DNA of 64,000 nt, taken from Roseovarius arcticus. Its GTDB lineage: Bacteria; Pseudomonadota; Alphaproteobacteria; Rhodobacterales; Rhodobacteraceae. The DNA is taken from contig NZ_SZZN01000001.1 of the NCBI RefSeq assembly GCF_006125015.1, forward strand, positions 620,001 to 684,000, written 5' to 3'. The notes beneath the pieces are model-generated. The model saw only the letters and a list, made by a program, of their open reading frames with translations, was not told the DNA's origin and did no database searches. The translations under genes and the position numbers were made by a program. Position 1 is the first letter of the stretch. Each line of letters opens with the position of its first letter. Shown here in pieces: positions 34,807 through 43,344 of this stretch.

Positions 34807-36231
34807 ATGCCCGGCTATTCCATGAACGACACCTATGATCTCATCGTGATCGGCGCGGGTCCGGCGGGCGCCGAGGCCGCGCTGGCAGCGGCGTCGACGG
34901 GTATGACTGTCGTGCTAATTGATGAGGGGCCTGCGCCCGGCGGGCAGGTGTGGCGCGCCCCGCGGACCGCATTGGCCAAGGACAAGCCCACCGAAACGGA
35001 TCGCGCACGCGGGGATGATCTGCGTGCGCGTCTGGCCGCATCCTCGGTCGATATGCTGCCGCGCGCTCAGGTCTGGGATGTGCGGGCGGGATTTTCGGTG
35101 TCCTGCATTTCGCCGCAGGGTGCCCGCGTGCTAAGCGCTGCGAGGCTCGTCTTGGCAACCGGCGCGACCGAGCGGATATTCCCCTTTGAGGGCTGGACCA
35201 TGCCGGGGGTATTTGGCCTTGCTGCGGCCACTGTGCTGATCAAATCCGAAGGCGCTCTGCCGGGGCGCGATATCGTTGTGGCGGGGCAGGGCCCGCTGCT
35301 GATCGCAGTTGCGGCCAAGGCACTGGCGCTGGGGTTGAGGCCGCGCGCGATCATAGATCGGGCAGGTTATGGTGATTGGGCGCGCGCGCTGATCGGCTTT
35401 GCCAATGTGCCGTCGATGGCGCTGCAGGGTGCCCGCTGGATGGCGCAGATCCGGCTGGCGGGTATTCCCATGCATCGCCATTGCGAGGTGATCAAGTCGT
35501 CGGGCGGTGACGGTCTGAGCGGCGTCACCATCCGTAGCCTGACCACCGGCGCGACGACCGAGATTGCCGCTGACACGCTCTATATTGGCAATGGCCTTGC
35601 GCCGGGAGATGACATTCATCGCCTGCTGGGCCTTGCGCAGCAACCGGACCGTCTGCGCGGCGGGTACAAGACGCTGTGCGACGCGGATCGCCGCAGCTCA
35701 CTCGGAGGTCTCTATGTGGCGGGGGATGGAGCCGGAATTCACGGCGCACTGCCGTCGGCTGTGCAGGGGCGCTTGGCGGGGCTTGCCGCCGCGCTGGACC
35801 ACGGCGCGCTGGGCGCGGCGCGCCATGATGCCGAGGCGCGCCCGCTTAGGCGCAAGCTGGCGCGCTACATTCGCTTTGCGGATGCCTCGTGCCGATTGAT
35901 GCAATTCCCGGTCACTGCGCTGGACGGTGTGACAGAGGCCACGATCATCTGCCGCTGCGAGGATGTCACCGCCGGCGATATTCAGCACGCGATGGAGGAC
36001 AAGGCGCGCGACATGAACCAACTCAAGCACTTTACCCGGCTGGGAATGGGCCCGTGTCAGGGCAAGATGTGCAGCATGAACGCGGCATGTCTGCTGCGCC
36101 GGCAAGCGGATCTGCCACCGGGTGATCTGCGCCTGACACCGCGCGCGCCAATCCGTCCCATCGAGATGGAGCAACTGATCGGTACCTTTGATTATGCCGA
36201 TATTCCCGTGCCGAAACCGGCTCCTCTATGA
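34807..36231 (+). CDS. FAD/NAD(P)-binding oxidoreductase subunit with BFD-type [2Fe-2S] domain (second set)
   Basis: A 474-residue flavoprotein subunit with IVIGAGPAGAEAALAAAST near the N-terminus and the C-terminal CRCEDVTAGDI with CQGKMCSMNAAC. It is similar to D-hydroxyproline dehydrogenase and opine-oxidase alpha subunits. ATG 34807 is used; ATG 34822 is possible. It is followed by the DAO subunit with a four-base overlap. Confidence 0.88.
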   Translation: MPGYSMNDTYDLIVIGAGPAGAEAALAAASTGMTVVLIDEGPAPGGQVWRAPRTALAKDKPTETDRARGDDLRARLAASSVDMLPRAQVWDVRAGFSVSCISPQGARVLSAARLVLATGATERIFPFEGWTMPGVFGLAAATVLIKSEGALPGRDIVVAGQGPLLIAVAAKALALGLRPRAIIDRAGYGDWARALIGFANVPSMALQGARWMAQIRLAGIPMHRHCEVIKSSGGDGLSGVTIRSLTTGATTEIAADTLYIGNGLAPGDDIHRLLGLAQQPDRLRGGYKTLCDADRRSSLGGLYVAGDGAGIHGALPSAVQGRLAGLAAALDHGALGAARHDAEARPLRRKLARYIRFADASCRLMQFPVTALDGVTEATIICRCEDVTAGDIQHAMEDKARDMNQLKHFTRLGMGPCQGKMCSMNAACLLRRQADLPPGDLRLTPRAPIRPIEMEQLIGTFDYADIPVPKPAPL

Positions 36232-37373
36232 GCGGGCAGCAGTATGATCTGGCCGTTATCGGCGGCGGCATTCAAGGGGCTGGCATTGCCCTGTTCGCGC
36301 AGCGCGCCGGACTGAAGGTGGTCCTGCTGGAGCGTGATGCGCTGGCGCGAGGTGCGTCGGGGGTCAATGCCGGCACGTTGACCATGCAAATGACCCGTGC
36401 GGCGCTGATCCCTTATGCGCTAAAGGCGCATGAGATGTGGCTGAAGGCGCCTCAATGGTTGGGTCATGACGTGGGCGTGGTTGCGTGCGATGGGTTATCG
36501 CTGGCCTTTACCGAAGCCGAAGAGCAGCTACTGGAGGAGCGCGGCACGGCCCGCAGGGCCGCAGGCGCCCCGATCAACCTGATCTCCGCCAGTGAGGCGT
36601 TGAAGATTGAACCCGGCATAAACCCCGATATCCGCATGGCCAGTCATTGCAGCATTGATGGCTATGCGAATGCCTATCTGACGGGCTTGGCCTATCACCG
36701 CGCCTTAACCGGGTCGGGCGTGGATCTGCGCGAATATACGCCTGTGTCCGGCGTCGAGCCGGCGGGCAGTGGATACGATTTGCGCGTCCCCGACGGGATC
36801 ATTCACGCGCGGCAAGTGGCGCTGACGGGCGGCGTCTGGATCGAGCCGATGCTGGCATGGTTAGGCCTGCATGTGCCGATCAAAACGCTGGTCAACCAAC
36901 TGGCCGTGACCGAACGAGCCGCGCCCCTGATGCGCACTGTGGTGGGTATTGCAAGCGGGCTTTTGTCGCTCAAGCAGTATCCTCATGGCACGGTCGTGAT
37001 CGGTGGCGGCTGGCAGGGCGAGGGCTCGCGCGAGCAGAATTGCCACCGCTCCACCCATGCCAGCACAGTGGGCAACGCGCGCCTCGCGACACACGCCATC
37101 CCGGCGCTGCGCCACAGCCGGATCGTGCGCATTTGGACCGGCTTTGAGGCCGAGACGGCGGATGCCCTACCGGCGATTGGCCCGGTGCCTGGGTTTCCGG
37201 GGCTCTGGGTCTGCGGATCGGCGCATTCGGGCTACACCAGCGCGCCCTATATGGCGCGCTGTCTCACGCAGGCGATCCTCGGCGAAGAGCCGGAAATGCC
37301 GCTGTTTCCAATCGACCGATTGCTGGCGCGGCCTGATGCCGCCCCTCGATACAAAGAACAGGATTGCCAATGA
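36228..37373 (+). CDS. DAO-family FAD-dependent oxidoreductase subunit (second set)
   Basis: A 381-residue glycine/D-amino-acid oxidase-type flavoprotein: AVIGGGIQGAGIALFAQRAG near the start and GLWVCGSAHSGYTSAPY near the end. It is the oxidising subunit of the second three-part dehydrogenase. Four-base overlaps on both sides couple it to the FAD subunit and to the DHDPS-family gene. Confidence 0.88.
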   Translation: MSGQQYDLAVIGGGIQGAGIALFAQRAGLKVVLLERDALARGASGVNAGTLTMQMTRAALIPYALKAHEMWLKAPQWLGHDVGVVACDGLSLAFTEAEEQLLEERGTARRAAGAPINLISASEALKIEPGINPDIRMASHCSIDGYANAYLTGLAYHRALTGSGVDLREYTPVSGVEPAGSGYDLRVPDGIIHARQVALTGGVWIEPMLAWLGLHVPIKTLVNQLAVTERAAPLMRTVVGIASGLLSLKQYPHGTVVIGGGWQGEGSREQNCHRSTHASTVGNARLATHAIPALRHSRIVRIWTGFEAETADALPAIGPVPGFPGLWVCGSAHSGYTSAPYMARCLTQAILGEEPEMPLFPIDRLLARPDAAPRYKEQDCQ

Positions 37374-38308
37374 TACATTCTGAAACCAACGCCCTGCTGG
37401 ATGTTCCTGGGCTCACCGGCATTCACGCTGCCACTATCTGCCCGCTGGCGCAGGACGGCGCCATCGATGCGGCCGAGCTTGCAGCGCATATCGGCGATAT
37501 CGCGCATAAGCAGGGGATACGGGGCCTGCTGTTGAACGGTCATGCTGGCGAAGGGCATCTGCTGACTGCCGATGAGCGCCGCCTCGTGCTGGAGGTTGCG
37601 CGTAATTCTGCGCCCAGAGGCAGCTTTATCACCGCGGGCATCACTGCCGAAGGCACTGGCGCCGCCGCAGCAGATGCCGTGGCTGCGGCGCGGGCCGGGG
37701 CGGACGCGGTGCTGGTTTTTCCGCCAAATCACTGGGCGGGTGGCCGGGATGACGCCATCGTGGTCGAGCATCATCGCATAATCGCTCAGGCTTGCGGGCT
37801 GCCCGTGGTGCTCTACAAGGCGCCGCTGGCGGCAGGCCGGATGTCATATGGCGTCGATCTGATGTCGCGCCTGTGCCAGATCGACCAGGTCAGCGGCATC
37901 AAGGAGGGAGCCTGGGAGGTGTCGGCCTATGACGAACTGCGCCGCCGCATCAAGGCAGAGAGGCCCGGCGTGTCTGTCATGGCCTCGGGAGATGAGCATT
38001 TGATGGCCTGTTACCAACTGGGCACGGATGGCAGTCAGGTCTCGCTTGCCGCTATCGTGCCGGAGCGTGTGACCGAGCTTTATGATGCGGCCAAGGCCAA
38101 GGATTGGGATCGCACACTGGCCGCACATGAGGCGATCTATCCCCTTGCGGTCGATATTTACCGCCGCGCGCCGGATCATCTGGCCACGGCCCGGCTGAAG
38201 GCGCTCCTGAAGCTGATGGGCAAAATCACCAACGACCGCGTCAAGCGTCCCATGCGCCAACTTGAGCCCACCGAAATCGACGCCCTGCGCCGTGTCATCA
38301 CTGCCTGA
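37370..38308 (+). CDS. Dihydrodipicolinate synthase-family lyase/deaminase
   Basis: A 312-residue DapA-family TIM barrel. The Schiff-base lysine is Lys178 in VSGIKEGAWE and the proton-relay Tyr is in VVLYKAP (Tyr149). ATG 37370 forms an ATGA overlap with the oxidoreductase. A DAO + FAD + [2Fe-2S] dehydrogenase followed by a DHDPS-family enzyme is the arrangement of D-hydroxyproline breakdown, where this family deaminates pyrroline-4-hydroxy-2-carboxylate. That activity is plausible here, but other aldolase or lyase activities of the family cannot be excluded. Confidence 0.85.
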   Translation: MIHSETNALLDVPGLTGIHAATICPLAQDGAIDAAELAAHIGDIAHKQGIRGLLLNGHAGEGHLLTADERRLVLEVARNSAPRGSFITAGITAEGTGAAAADAVAAARAGADAVLVFPPNHWAGGRDDAIVVEHHRIIAQACGLPVVLYKAPLAAGRMSYGVDLMSRLCQIDQVSGIKEGAWEVSAYDELRRRIKAERPGVSVMASGDEHLMACYQLGTDGSQVSLAAIVPERVTELYDAAKAKDWDRTLAAHEAIYPLAVDIYRRAPDHLATARLKALLKLMGKITNDRVKRPMRQLEPTEIDALRRVITA

Positions 38309-38319
38309 AAGGATTCAAT

Positions 38320-39069
38320 ATGCGACAATCGCTTGGCGAAAGCCGTTCCGCCTTCCACCCGCGTCATGCGCTGATCAGCCCTGACAGCCACGAACGTGTC
38401 CGCCTGCCGCTGTGGCCTGCATGTGAGTTGATCCACCTAATTACCCCGAACTTGGGCGCTGATTTTTCGATGTTTTTAGTGCATTCGGAAGAGGGTGCCC
38501 AGATCGGCGCGCCTCGCACCGGAGTGGAGCGCTTCGTGCTGCTTCGAAATGGTGCAGCGAAGGTGGCGATAGGTGGCAACGGCGCCGACGCGCTAGCTGA
38601 AGAGGGCTATGCGTACCTGCCTGCGGAATGCGATCATGAGATTGAAATTGCACCAAAATCAACGCTGATCGTATTAGAACGGCGTTACCTTGCAATGACC
38701 GGCGCCACCCTGCCACCTCCTTTGATCAGCAGGATCGGGGCCCACACGGCTGTACCAATGAAGGGTGACGAGCGGCTGATGCTGCAAAAGCTCATCCCGG
38801 AAGGGGCTGGCTTTGACATGGAAATCAACGTGATGGATTTCGCACCAGGGGCCAGCCTGCCCTATGTCGAGACGCATTTCATGGAACACGGCCTGATCTT
38901 GCTGAATGGCGGCGGCGTGTATCGACTGGATAATTCGTGGTATCCCGTCGACGCAGATGATGCGATCTGGATGGGGCCGTTTTGCCCCCAATGGTTCGGT
39001 GCGATCGGGCGTGGCAACGCGCGTTACCTCATCTACAAGAACTGGAATCGCGATCCTCTGGGGGCATAG
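38320..39069 (+). CDS. allE: (S)-Ureidoglycine aminohydrolase-like bicupin
   Basis: A 249-residue two-cupin protein. The C-terminal cupin carries the AllE metal motif (ETHFMEHGLILLNG, then SWYPVDADDAIWMGPFCPQW). The enzyme removes ammonia from ureidoglycine to give ureidoglycolate, the substrate of AllA. It ends the rightward operon and converges with the GntR gene. The usual companion enzyme allantoate amidohydrolase (AllC) is not in the window. The symbol is given by similarity. Confidence 0.85.
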   Translation: MRQSLGESRSAFHPRHALISPDSHERVRLPLWPACELIHLITPNLGADFSMFLVHSEEGAQIGAPRTGVERFVLLRNGAAKVAIGGNGADALAEEGYAYLPAECDHEIEIAPKSTLIVLERRYLAMTGATLPPPLISRIGAHTAVPMKGDERLMLQKLIPEGAGFDMEINVMDFAPGASLPYVETHFMEHGLILLNGGGVYRLDNSWYPVDADDAIWMGPFCPQWFGAIGRGNARYLIYKNWNRDPLGA

Positions 39070-39138
39070 CGTCGCCCGATCAAGCCCGGTGGCCAGCAGT
39101 TTGCCTGTCGCCGGGCCGCGACTGGCCTGCGCAATGCG

Positions 39139-39801
39139 TCAGCCGATCTGGTTCAGCGAGTAGGTAATCAGGCTTTGCAGATGGGCGGCGACCGCGTCGC
39201 GCGCGCGGGCGGGATCCTCGGCCTCCAGCGCATCCAAAATCTCGATGTGCTCAATGAAATCGTCTTGCACGCGCTGGCTGATATCGGTGATCTCATAAAG
39301 GCGGGTCGTTACACGCAGACGTTCTATGATATCGAACATCACCGCATTACTGCAGTTCCTGCCGTAAAGGCGATGCAATTGATCGTCGGAATCCCAATGC
39401 GCCTGTGTGTGTTCCGTCTTTTCACGGTGCAGGGTTTCGATCTCGGCGCGCACGGCGGACAGATCGGCCTGCCGTATTCTGCCGACGGCCAAACTCGCGG
39501 CAACCGGCTCGATCAGGTGGCGTATCTTCAGGCTTTGAATATATTCTTGCAGATCGACACTGCGTATCATGTAAGAACGGCCTGAATTCTTTTTAATTAG
39601 ACCCTCACCTTCCAATCGCTGAAGTGCCTCGCGCAGAGGAGTGCGGGACACCCCCAGCTTTTCAGCCAAACGCTGTTCGATGATGACCTGACCGCTGGCC
39701 AGCGACCGCTGACGGATTAATTCCGTAATGCGCTTATGCGCGCTTTCGGACAGCACATCCTGCCCGATTTCCACCTTCCAATGCGGTTTGCTGTCTTGCA
39801 T
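39139..39801 (-). CDS. GntR-family transcription regulator, FCD type
   Basis: A 220-residue regulator with a winged helix (EQRLAEKLGVSRTPLREALQ) and an FCD effector domain with metal-binding His (DDQLHRLYGRNC). It lies nine bases downstream of the hydantoinase gene on the same strand. It probably controls this catabolic region through the GTATAC-centred sites upstream of the hydantoinase and between the two central divergent operons. Confidence 0.9.
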   Translation of the reverse strand: MQDSKPHWKVEIGQDVLSESAHKRITELIRQRSLASGQVIIEQRLAEKLGVSRTPLREALQRLEGEGLIKKNSGRSYMIRSVDLQEYIQSLKIRHLIEPVAASLAVGRIRQADLSAVRAEIETLHREKTEHTQAHWDSDDQLHRLYGRNCSNAVMFDIIERLRVTTRLYEITDISQRVQDDFIEHIEILDALEAEDPARARDAVAAHLQSLITYSLNQIG

Positions 39802-39809
39802 GCGGGTTC

Positions 39810-41222
39810 CTAAATGGTCTTGGAGGGGGGGGCAGAGGCTCGTGTCAGATAATGGCCGTCGCCGAGGGCCCCTTCAAGCTGGCCATCACGCATCATCACC
39901 TTGCCACGCAACATAACCATCACAGGCCATCCGCGCAGAGTCAGCCCTTCATAAGGCGAATAATCAGCGCCGTCATGCAGATCTTCGTGGCGAACGGTTT
40001 TCACCAGATCAGGATCCCAGATGGCGATATCCGCATCGGATCCAATGGCGATAGTGCCCTTTCGCGGGTAAAGTCCATAAGTCTTAGCATGATTTGTCGA
40101 TGTAACGGCGACGAATTTGTGGATGTCGATGCGCCCCTTCATCACTCCTTCGGAGAACAGGATCGGCAGCCGCGTCTCCACTCCGGGAATCCCGTTCGGG
40201 ATATATCGAAAATTCTTGGCGCCTTTCGGGTTTAGCTTACCGTCCTCGGACGCATAGCGAAACGGGCAGTGGTCCGATGAGAACAGATCGAATGTGCCAT
40301 CCTTCAGCCCCTGCCAGCACGCCGCCTGCTCGGCCTCGTCGCGGGGCGGGGGGGAGCAAACGAATTTCGCGCCCTCCCAATCCATGCCCTCTAGATCCTT
40401 GGCCGTCAGCATCAGATATTGCGGGCAGGTTTCGGCGGTGACCTTCATGCCGCGCTGGCGGGCACGGCGGATCTCCTCGGCAGCGGCGCCGTTCGAGACG
40501 TGGACGATAACAATCGGCAGGTCGACGATTTCAGCCAGAGACAAAGCACGGTGCGTCGCCTCACGCTCGACCGGAATTGGCCTCGTGCTGGCGTGGGCGC
40601 GCGGCCGGACCTCGCCGTCTTTCTCATGCCGGTCGATCAGATAGCGGATCGCGTCCTCATTCTCGCAATGCACCATCATCGTGCCGCCGTGCCGGCGCGC
40701 GACATCGAATGTAGCCAGAAGCTCGGCATCGTTCAGGCGCAGATTCTCATAGGTCATGAAAACCTTGATTGATGTATATCCGTCCTCAATGGCGGCGGGC
40801 AATTGCTGGCCCAGCACTTGCGGACTGGGGTTTGCGACGATCAGATGAAAGGCGACGTCTGTATAAAGCTGCCCTTCGGTAAGCCCGCGATACCAATCGA
40901 TAGCCGACCGCAGATCGCCGTCACGTTCCTGCAAACAGAACGGCATGATCGTGGTGTTGCCGCCGAACAGCGCCGAGCGTGTCCCGCTTTCAAAGTCATC
41001 GGCCATGACAATGCCGTCACCGGACGGCTGCGCAATATGGACGTGGCTGTCGATACCGCCAGGCAGCACCAATTTCCCTGTCGCGTCGATCGTCGTCGCT
41101 GCGGGGTCCGTCAGATCTATGGCGATGGCAGTTATTTGGCCGTTTTGGATTCCTATATCGGCACGCATTTGATCGGATGCCGTGACCACCGACCCGCCTT
41201 TGATGATGGTGTCGAAATTCAC
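39810..41222 (-). CDS. Dihydropyrimidinase / hydantoinase-family cyclic amidohydrolase
   Basis: A 470-residue metalloenzyme. Metal ligands are HxH (GGIDSHVHIAQP), a carboxylated Lys (DGYTSIKVFM, about residue 153), His in MMVHCEN and IVIVHVSN, and Asp in FSSDHCPF. GTG 41222 is preferred: GGAGG lies at good distance and the protein then opens VNFDTIIKGG, as usual; the longer frame starts at 41240. It opens cyclic ureides (hydantoins, dihydropyrimidines; allantoin is possible). It forms an operon with the GntR gene. Confidence 0.9.
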   Translation of the reverse strand: MNFDTIIKGGSVVTASDQMRADIGIQNGQITAIAIDLTDPAATTIDATGKLVLPGGIDSHVHIAQPSGDGIVMADDFESGTRSALFGGNTTIMPFCLQERDGDLRSAIDWYRGLTEGQLYTDVAFHLIVANPSPQVLGQQLPAAIEDGYTSIKVFMTYENLRLNDAELLATFDVARRHGGTMMVHCENEDAIRYLIDRHEKDGEVRPRAHASTRPIPVEREATHRALSLAEIVDLPIVIVHVSNGAAAEEIRRARQRGMKVTAETCPQYLMLTAKDLEGMDWEGAKFVCSPPPRDEAEQAACWQGLKDGTFDLFSSDHCPFRYASEDGKLNPKGAKNFRYIPNGIPGVETRLPILFSEGVMKGRIDIHKFVAVTSTNHAKTYGLYPRKGTIAIGSDADIAIWDPDLVKTVRHEDLHDGADYSPYEGLTLRGWPVMVMLRGKVMMRDGQLEGALGDGHYLTRASAPPSKTI

Positions 41223-41267
41223 CTCTGCCGCCCTCCGCATTACTTGTCATATACTTATCAGGCACAT

Positions 41268-41279
41268 TCTGTATACACA
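41268..41279. promoter_or_regulatory. Candidate GntR (FCD) operator TGTATACA upstream of hydantoinase
   Basis: A perfect 8-base palindrome, TGTATACA (41270-41277), lies within TCTGTATACACAA, about 48 bases upstream of the hydantoinase start. It resembles the site at 34.45 kb. The rest of 41241-41380 holds no gene. Confidence 0.5.
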
Positions 41280-41380
41280 ACGACGGCTGTGTGGCGGAGC
41301 TATCTGTACGACCACTTTTCGGTCACTATGGCGTTGGCAGTAGTTCAATTTTCTAAGGACAGCGGTAGGAGCGACCGAGG

Positions 41381-41411
41381 GGCACTGTCAGACGAAATCG
41401 ACTTGAGGCGG
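41381..41411 (+). mobile_element. Orphan IS6-family left end
   Basis: GGCACTGTCAGACGAAATCG and the following ACTTGAGGCGG match the layout of IS6 left termini in this window (end repeat, then xxTTGAGGCGG). Homology stops after ~31 bases, where another left end begins at about 41415. It is a cut-off relic of an earlier copy. Confidence 0.65.
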
Positions 41412-41414
41412 TCA

Positions 41415-42022
41415 GGGGACAGTGTCAGATTGAACCAGCTTGAGACGGGCAGGGCGGTCCCGTAGCGTTTGAGGATGACAAAACACAGCCCTTTTCGCTA
41501 TTTCAAGACGTCGCCTGAAATCATCCGGCTTGCCGTGATGCTGTATGTGCGGTTCCCGCTTTCGCTTCGCAATGTGGAAGATCTGTTGCACGAACGTGGC
41601 ATCGAGATCAGCCACGAGACCGTCCGTTTCTGGTGGAACAGATTTGGTCCAATGTTTGCATCTGAAATTCGCAGAAAACGGATCGACCGGATGCGATCTT
41701 ACTCGAACTGGCAATGGCACTTGGACGAGGTCTTCGTAAAGATTAACGGTGAGATCCACTACCTTTGGCGGGCTGTGGATCATGAAGGTGAGGTGCTGGA
41801 AACTTACGTCACGAAGCGCCGGGATCGCAAAGCGGCATTGAAATTCCTTATAAAATCAATGAAGCGGTACGGCCAGCCGCAGATCATTGTGACTGATAAA
41901 CTTCGGTCATACGGCGCCGCGATGAAGGTTATCGGCAATTCCGGTAAGCAGGAAACAGGTCGCTGGCTGAACAATCGCGCTGAGAATTCGCACCAGCCAT
42001 TTCGAAGGCGAGAACGGGCCAT
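41415..42022 (+). mobile_element. IS6-family element truncated by a second IS6 copy
   Basis: It opens with GGGACAGTGTCAGATTGAA as left terminus and runs through most of the transposase gene. It is cut at 42022, where another complete IS6-type element begins. The missing 3' part does not reappear on the other side of the inserted element, so recombination or deletion followed the insertion. Confidence 0.85.
41475..42022 (+). pseudogene. IS6-family transposase, 3'-truncated
   Basis: About 183 codons of an IS6 transposase from ATG 41475. The two catalytic Asp residues (HLDEVFVKI, VTDKLRSY) and the NNRAENSHQPFRRRE glutamate are present. The coding sequence stops at the left end of the next IS, and the frame reads seven codons into it (MALSEQN) before a stop. 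The last ~45 residues of the family are missing, so it is probably inactive. Confidence 0.9.
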
Positions 42023-42840
42023 GGCTCTGTCAGAGCAAAATTGATTGAGGCGGGGAGGGCGAGCACTTAGCGTCGCGGGATGACAAAACGCAGCCCCTTT
42101 CGTTACTTCAAGACCAGCCCAGAGATCATCCGTCTGGCCGTCATGATGTACGTTCGATTCCCGCTTTCGCTTCGGAACGTGGAAGACCTTCTGCACGAAC
42201 GCGGCATCGACATTAGCCACGAAACGGTTCGATTTTGGTGGAACAGATTTGGCCCGATGTTTGCCGCCGAAATTCGCCGCAGACGGGTTGATCGAATGCG
42301 GTCGGGGACACACTGGCAGTGGCACTTGGATGAGGTGTTCGTGAAGATCAACGGCGAGACGCACTATCTTTGGCGGGCTGTGGATCACGAAGGGGAAGTC
42401 CTGGAAAGCTTTGTCACAAAGCGCCGTGATCGCAAGGCAGTATTGAAATTCCTCAGGAAAACCATGAAACGCCATGGTCGCGCACATATTTTCGTCACCG
42501 ACATGCTGCGTTCCTACGGCGCGGCACTGAAGGTCATCGGCAACGTAGACAGACAGGAAACCGGCCGATGGCTCAACAACCGGGCTGAGAATTCACACCA
42601 GCCAGTTCGAAGGCGAGAACGGGCCATGCTTCGGTTCAGGCGTATGCGAAGTTTGCAAAAATTCGCCGCCGTTCACGCTTCCGTCTACAACCACTTTAAT
42701 CATGAACGCAGCCTCTCAAGTCGACCCTATTTCAAGCTGAATCGCGCCGCTGCTCTTGCCGAGTGGCGCCAGCTCGGCGTGGCATAGCAGGCAGGCTCGC
42801 CACCCTTGCAGAGACGAGTTCGAATTGGTCTGACAGCAAC
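42023..42840 (+). mobile_element. IS6-family insertion sequence inside an older IS6 copy (complete)
   Basis: An 818-bp element with left end GGCTCTGTCAGAGCAAAA, as in copy 1. The right end, reversed, reads GTTGCTGTCAGACCAATT, with one change from copy 1 at the second base. The internal leader (GGGGAGGGCGAGCACTTAGC) is the same as in copy 1, so the two are near-identical relatives. The flanks CGGGCCAT and ACTGGCCA do not form a clean duplication. It borders the RHS toxin module on the left. Confidence 0.9.
42080..42787 (+). CDS. IS6-family transposase (copy at 42 kb)
   Basis: A 235-residue DDE transposase that appears intact, with the same catalytic set as copy 1. It differs from copy 1 mainly in the patch RRRRVDRMRSGTHWQW (versus RRKRVQQMRAYSNWQW). 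One point variant (HQPVRRRE for HQPFRRRE) lies at the DDE glutamate region. Confidence 0.93.
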   Translation: MTKRSPFRYFKTSPEIIRLAVMMYVRFPLSLRNVEDLLHERGIDISHETVRFWWNRFGPMFAAEIRRRRVDRMRSGTHWQWHLDEVFVKINGETHYLWRAVDHEGEVLESFVTKRRDRKAVLKFLRKTMKRHGRAHIFVTDMLRSYGAALKVIGNVDRQETGRWLNNRAENSHQPVRRRERAMLRFRRMRSLQKFAAVHASVYNHFNHERSLSSRPYFKLNRAAALAEWRQLGVA

Positions 42841-43344
42841 ACTGGCCATGCTGCCGGAGGGCTCGGAGATCGCGGAGATGCTGGCGGACTACGCTGTGAT
42901 GCGAGATCAGGTTCGAGCGTGCCGCCAAGAGTGAGACGGTTCAGTTCAAATCCGCCGGAACTTGCTTTATGGCACCCACATGAACTGCAAGCTGGAAAAG
43001 AACGACGCCGCCCGCGCTCCGACGCGCACCGACTTGGGGGCAGGTTTCCCGGTCGCGAGCACGACGAACGTCCTGACCCTCACGCTCCTCGCCGCGCCGA
43101 AGCACCGAGATCGGCGTCCGGGTTGTCGAGGAGGTGAGCGGTGTGGTGGTCGAGCCCGTGCTCGACACCGACATCCCCGCCGCGACCCAACTCCTGAGCC
43201 TGCGCAATTACATGAACAGCGGAGCAACGGCGGCCGCGGTCGACTACGATTGCTCGGGGGTTTATATCGAGACGGATTAGTAAAGGCATAGCACTATTAC
43301 TTTTTCAGCCTCTAGAACTGTTTCGGAACGACCACACCTTCCTC
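42841..43344. other. Gene-poor scar between IS6 and the RHS gene
   Basis: No convincing gene. The GC-rich first 450 bases differ in character from the AT-richer start of the RHS region. Two broken coding fragments are possible on the + strand: one ending at about 42934 (codons like ADYAVMRDQVRACRQE) and one ending with TAG near 43280 (VVEPVLDTDIPAATQLLSL). Neither is recognised. This is where an RHS immunity gene would be expected, and none is evident. Confidence 0.4.

Noticed and set aside
42962..43291. A possible immunity gene next to the RHS toxin
   Set aside because: The frame is on the opposite strand, has skewed composition and no recognisable fold; better read as scar sequence.
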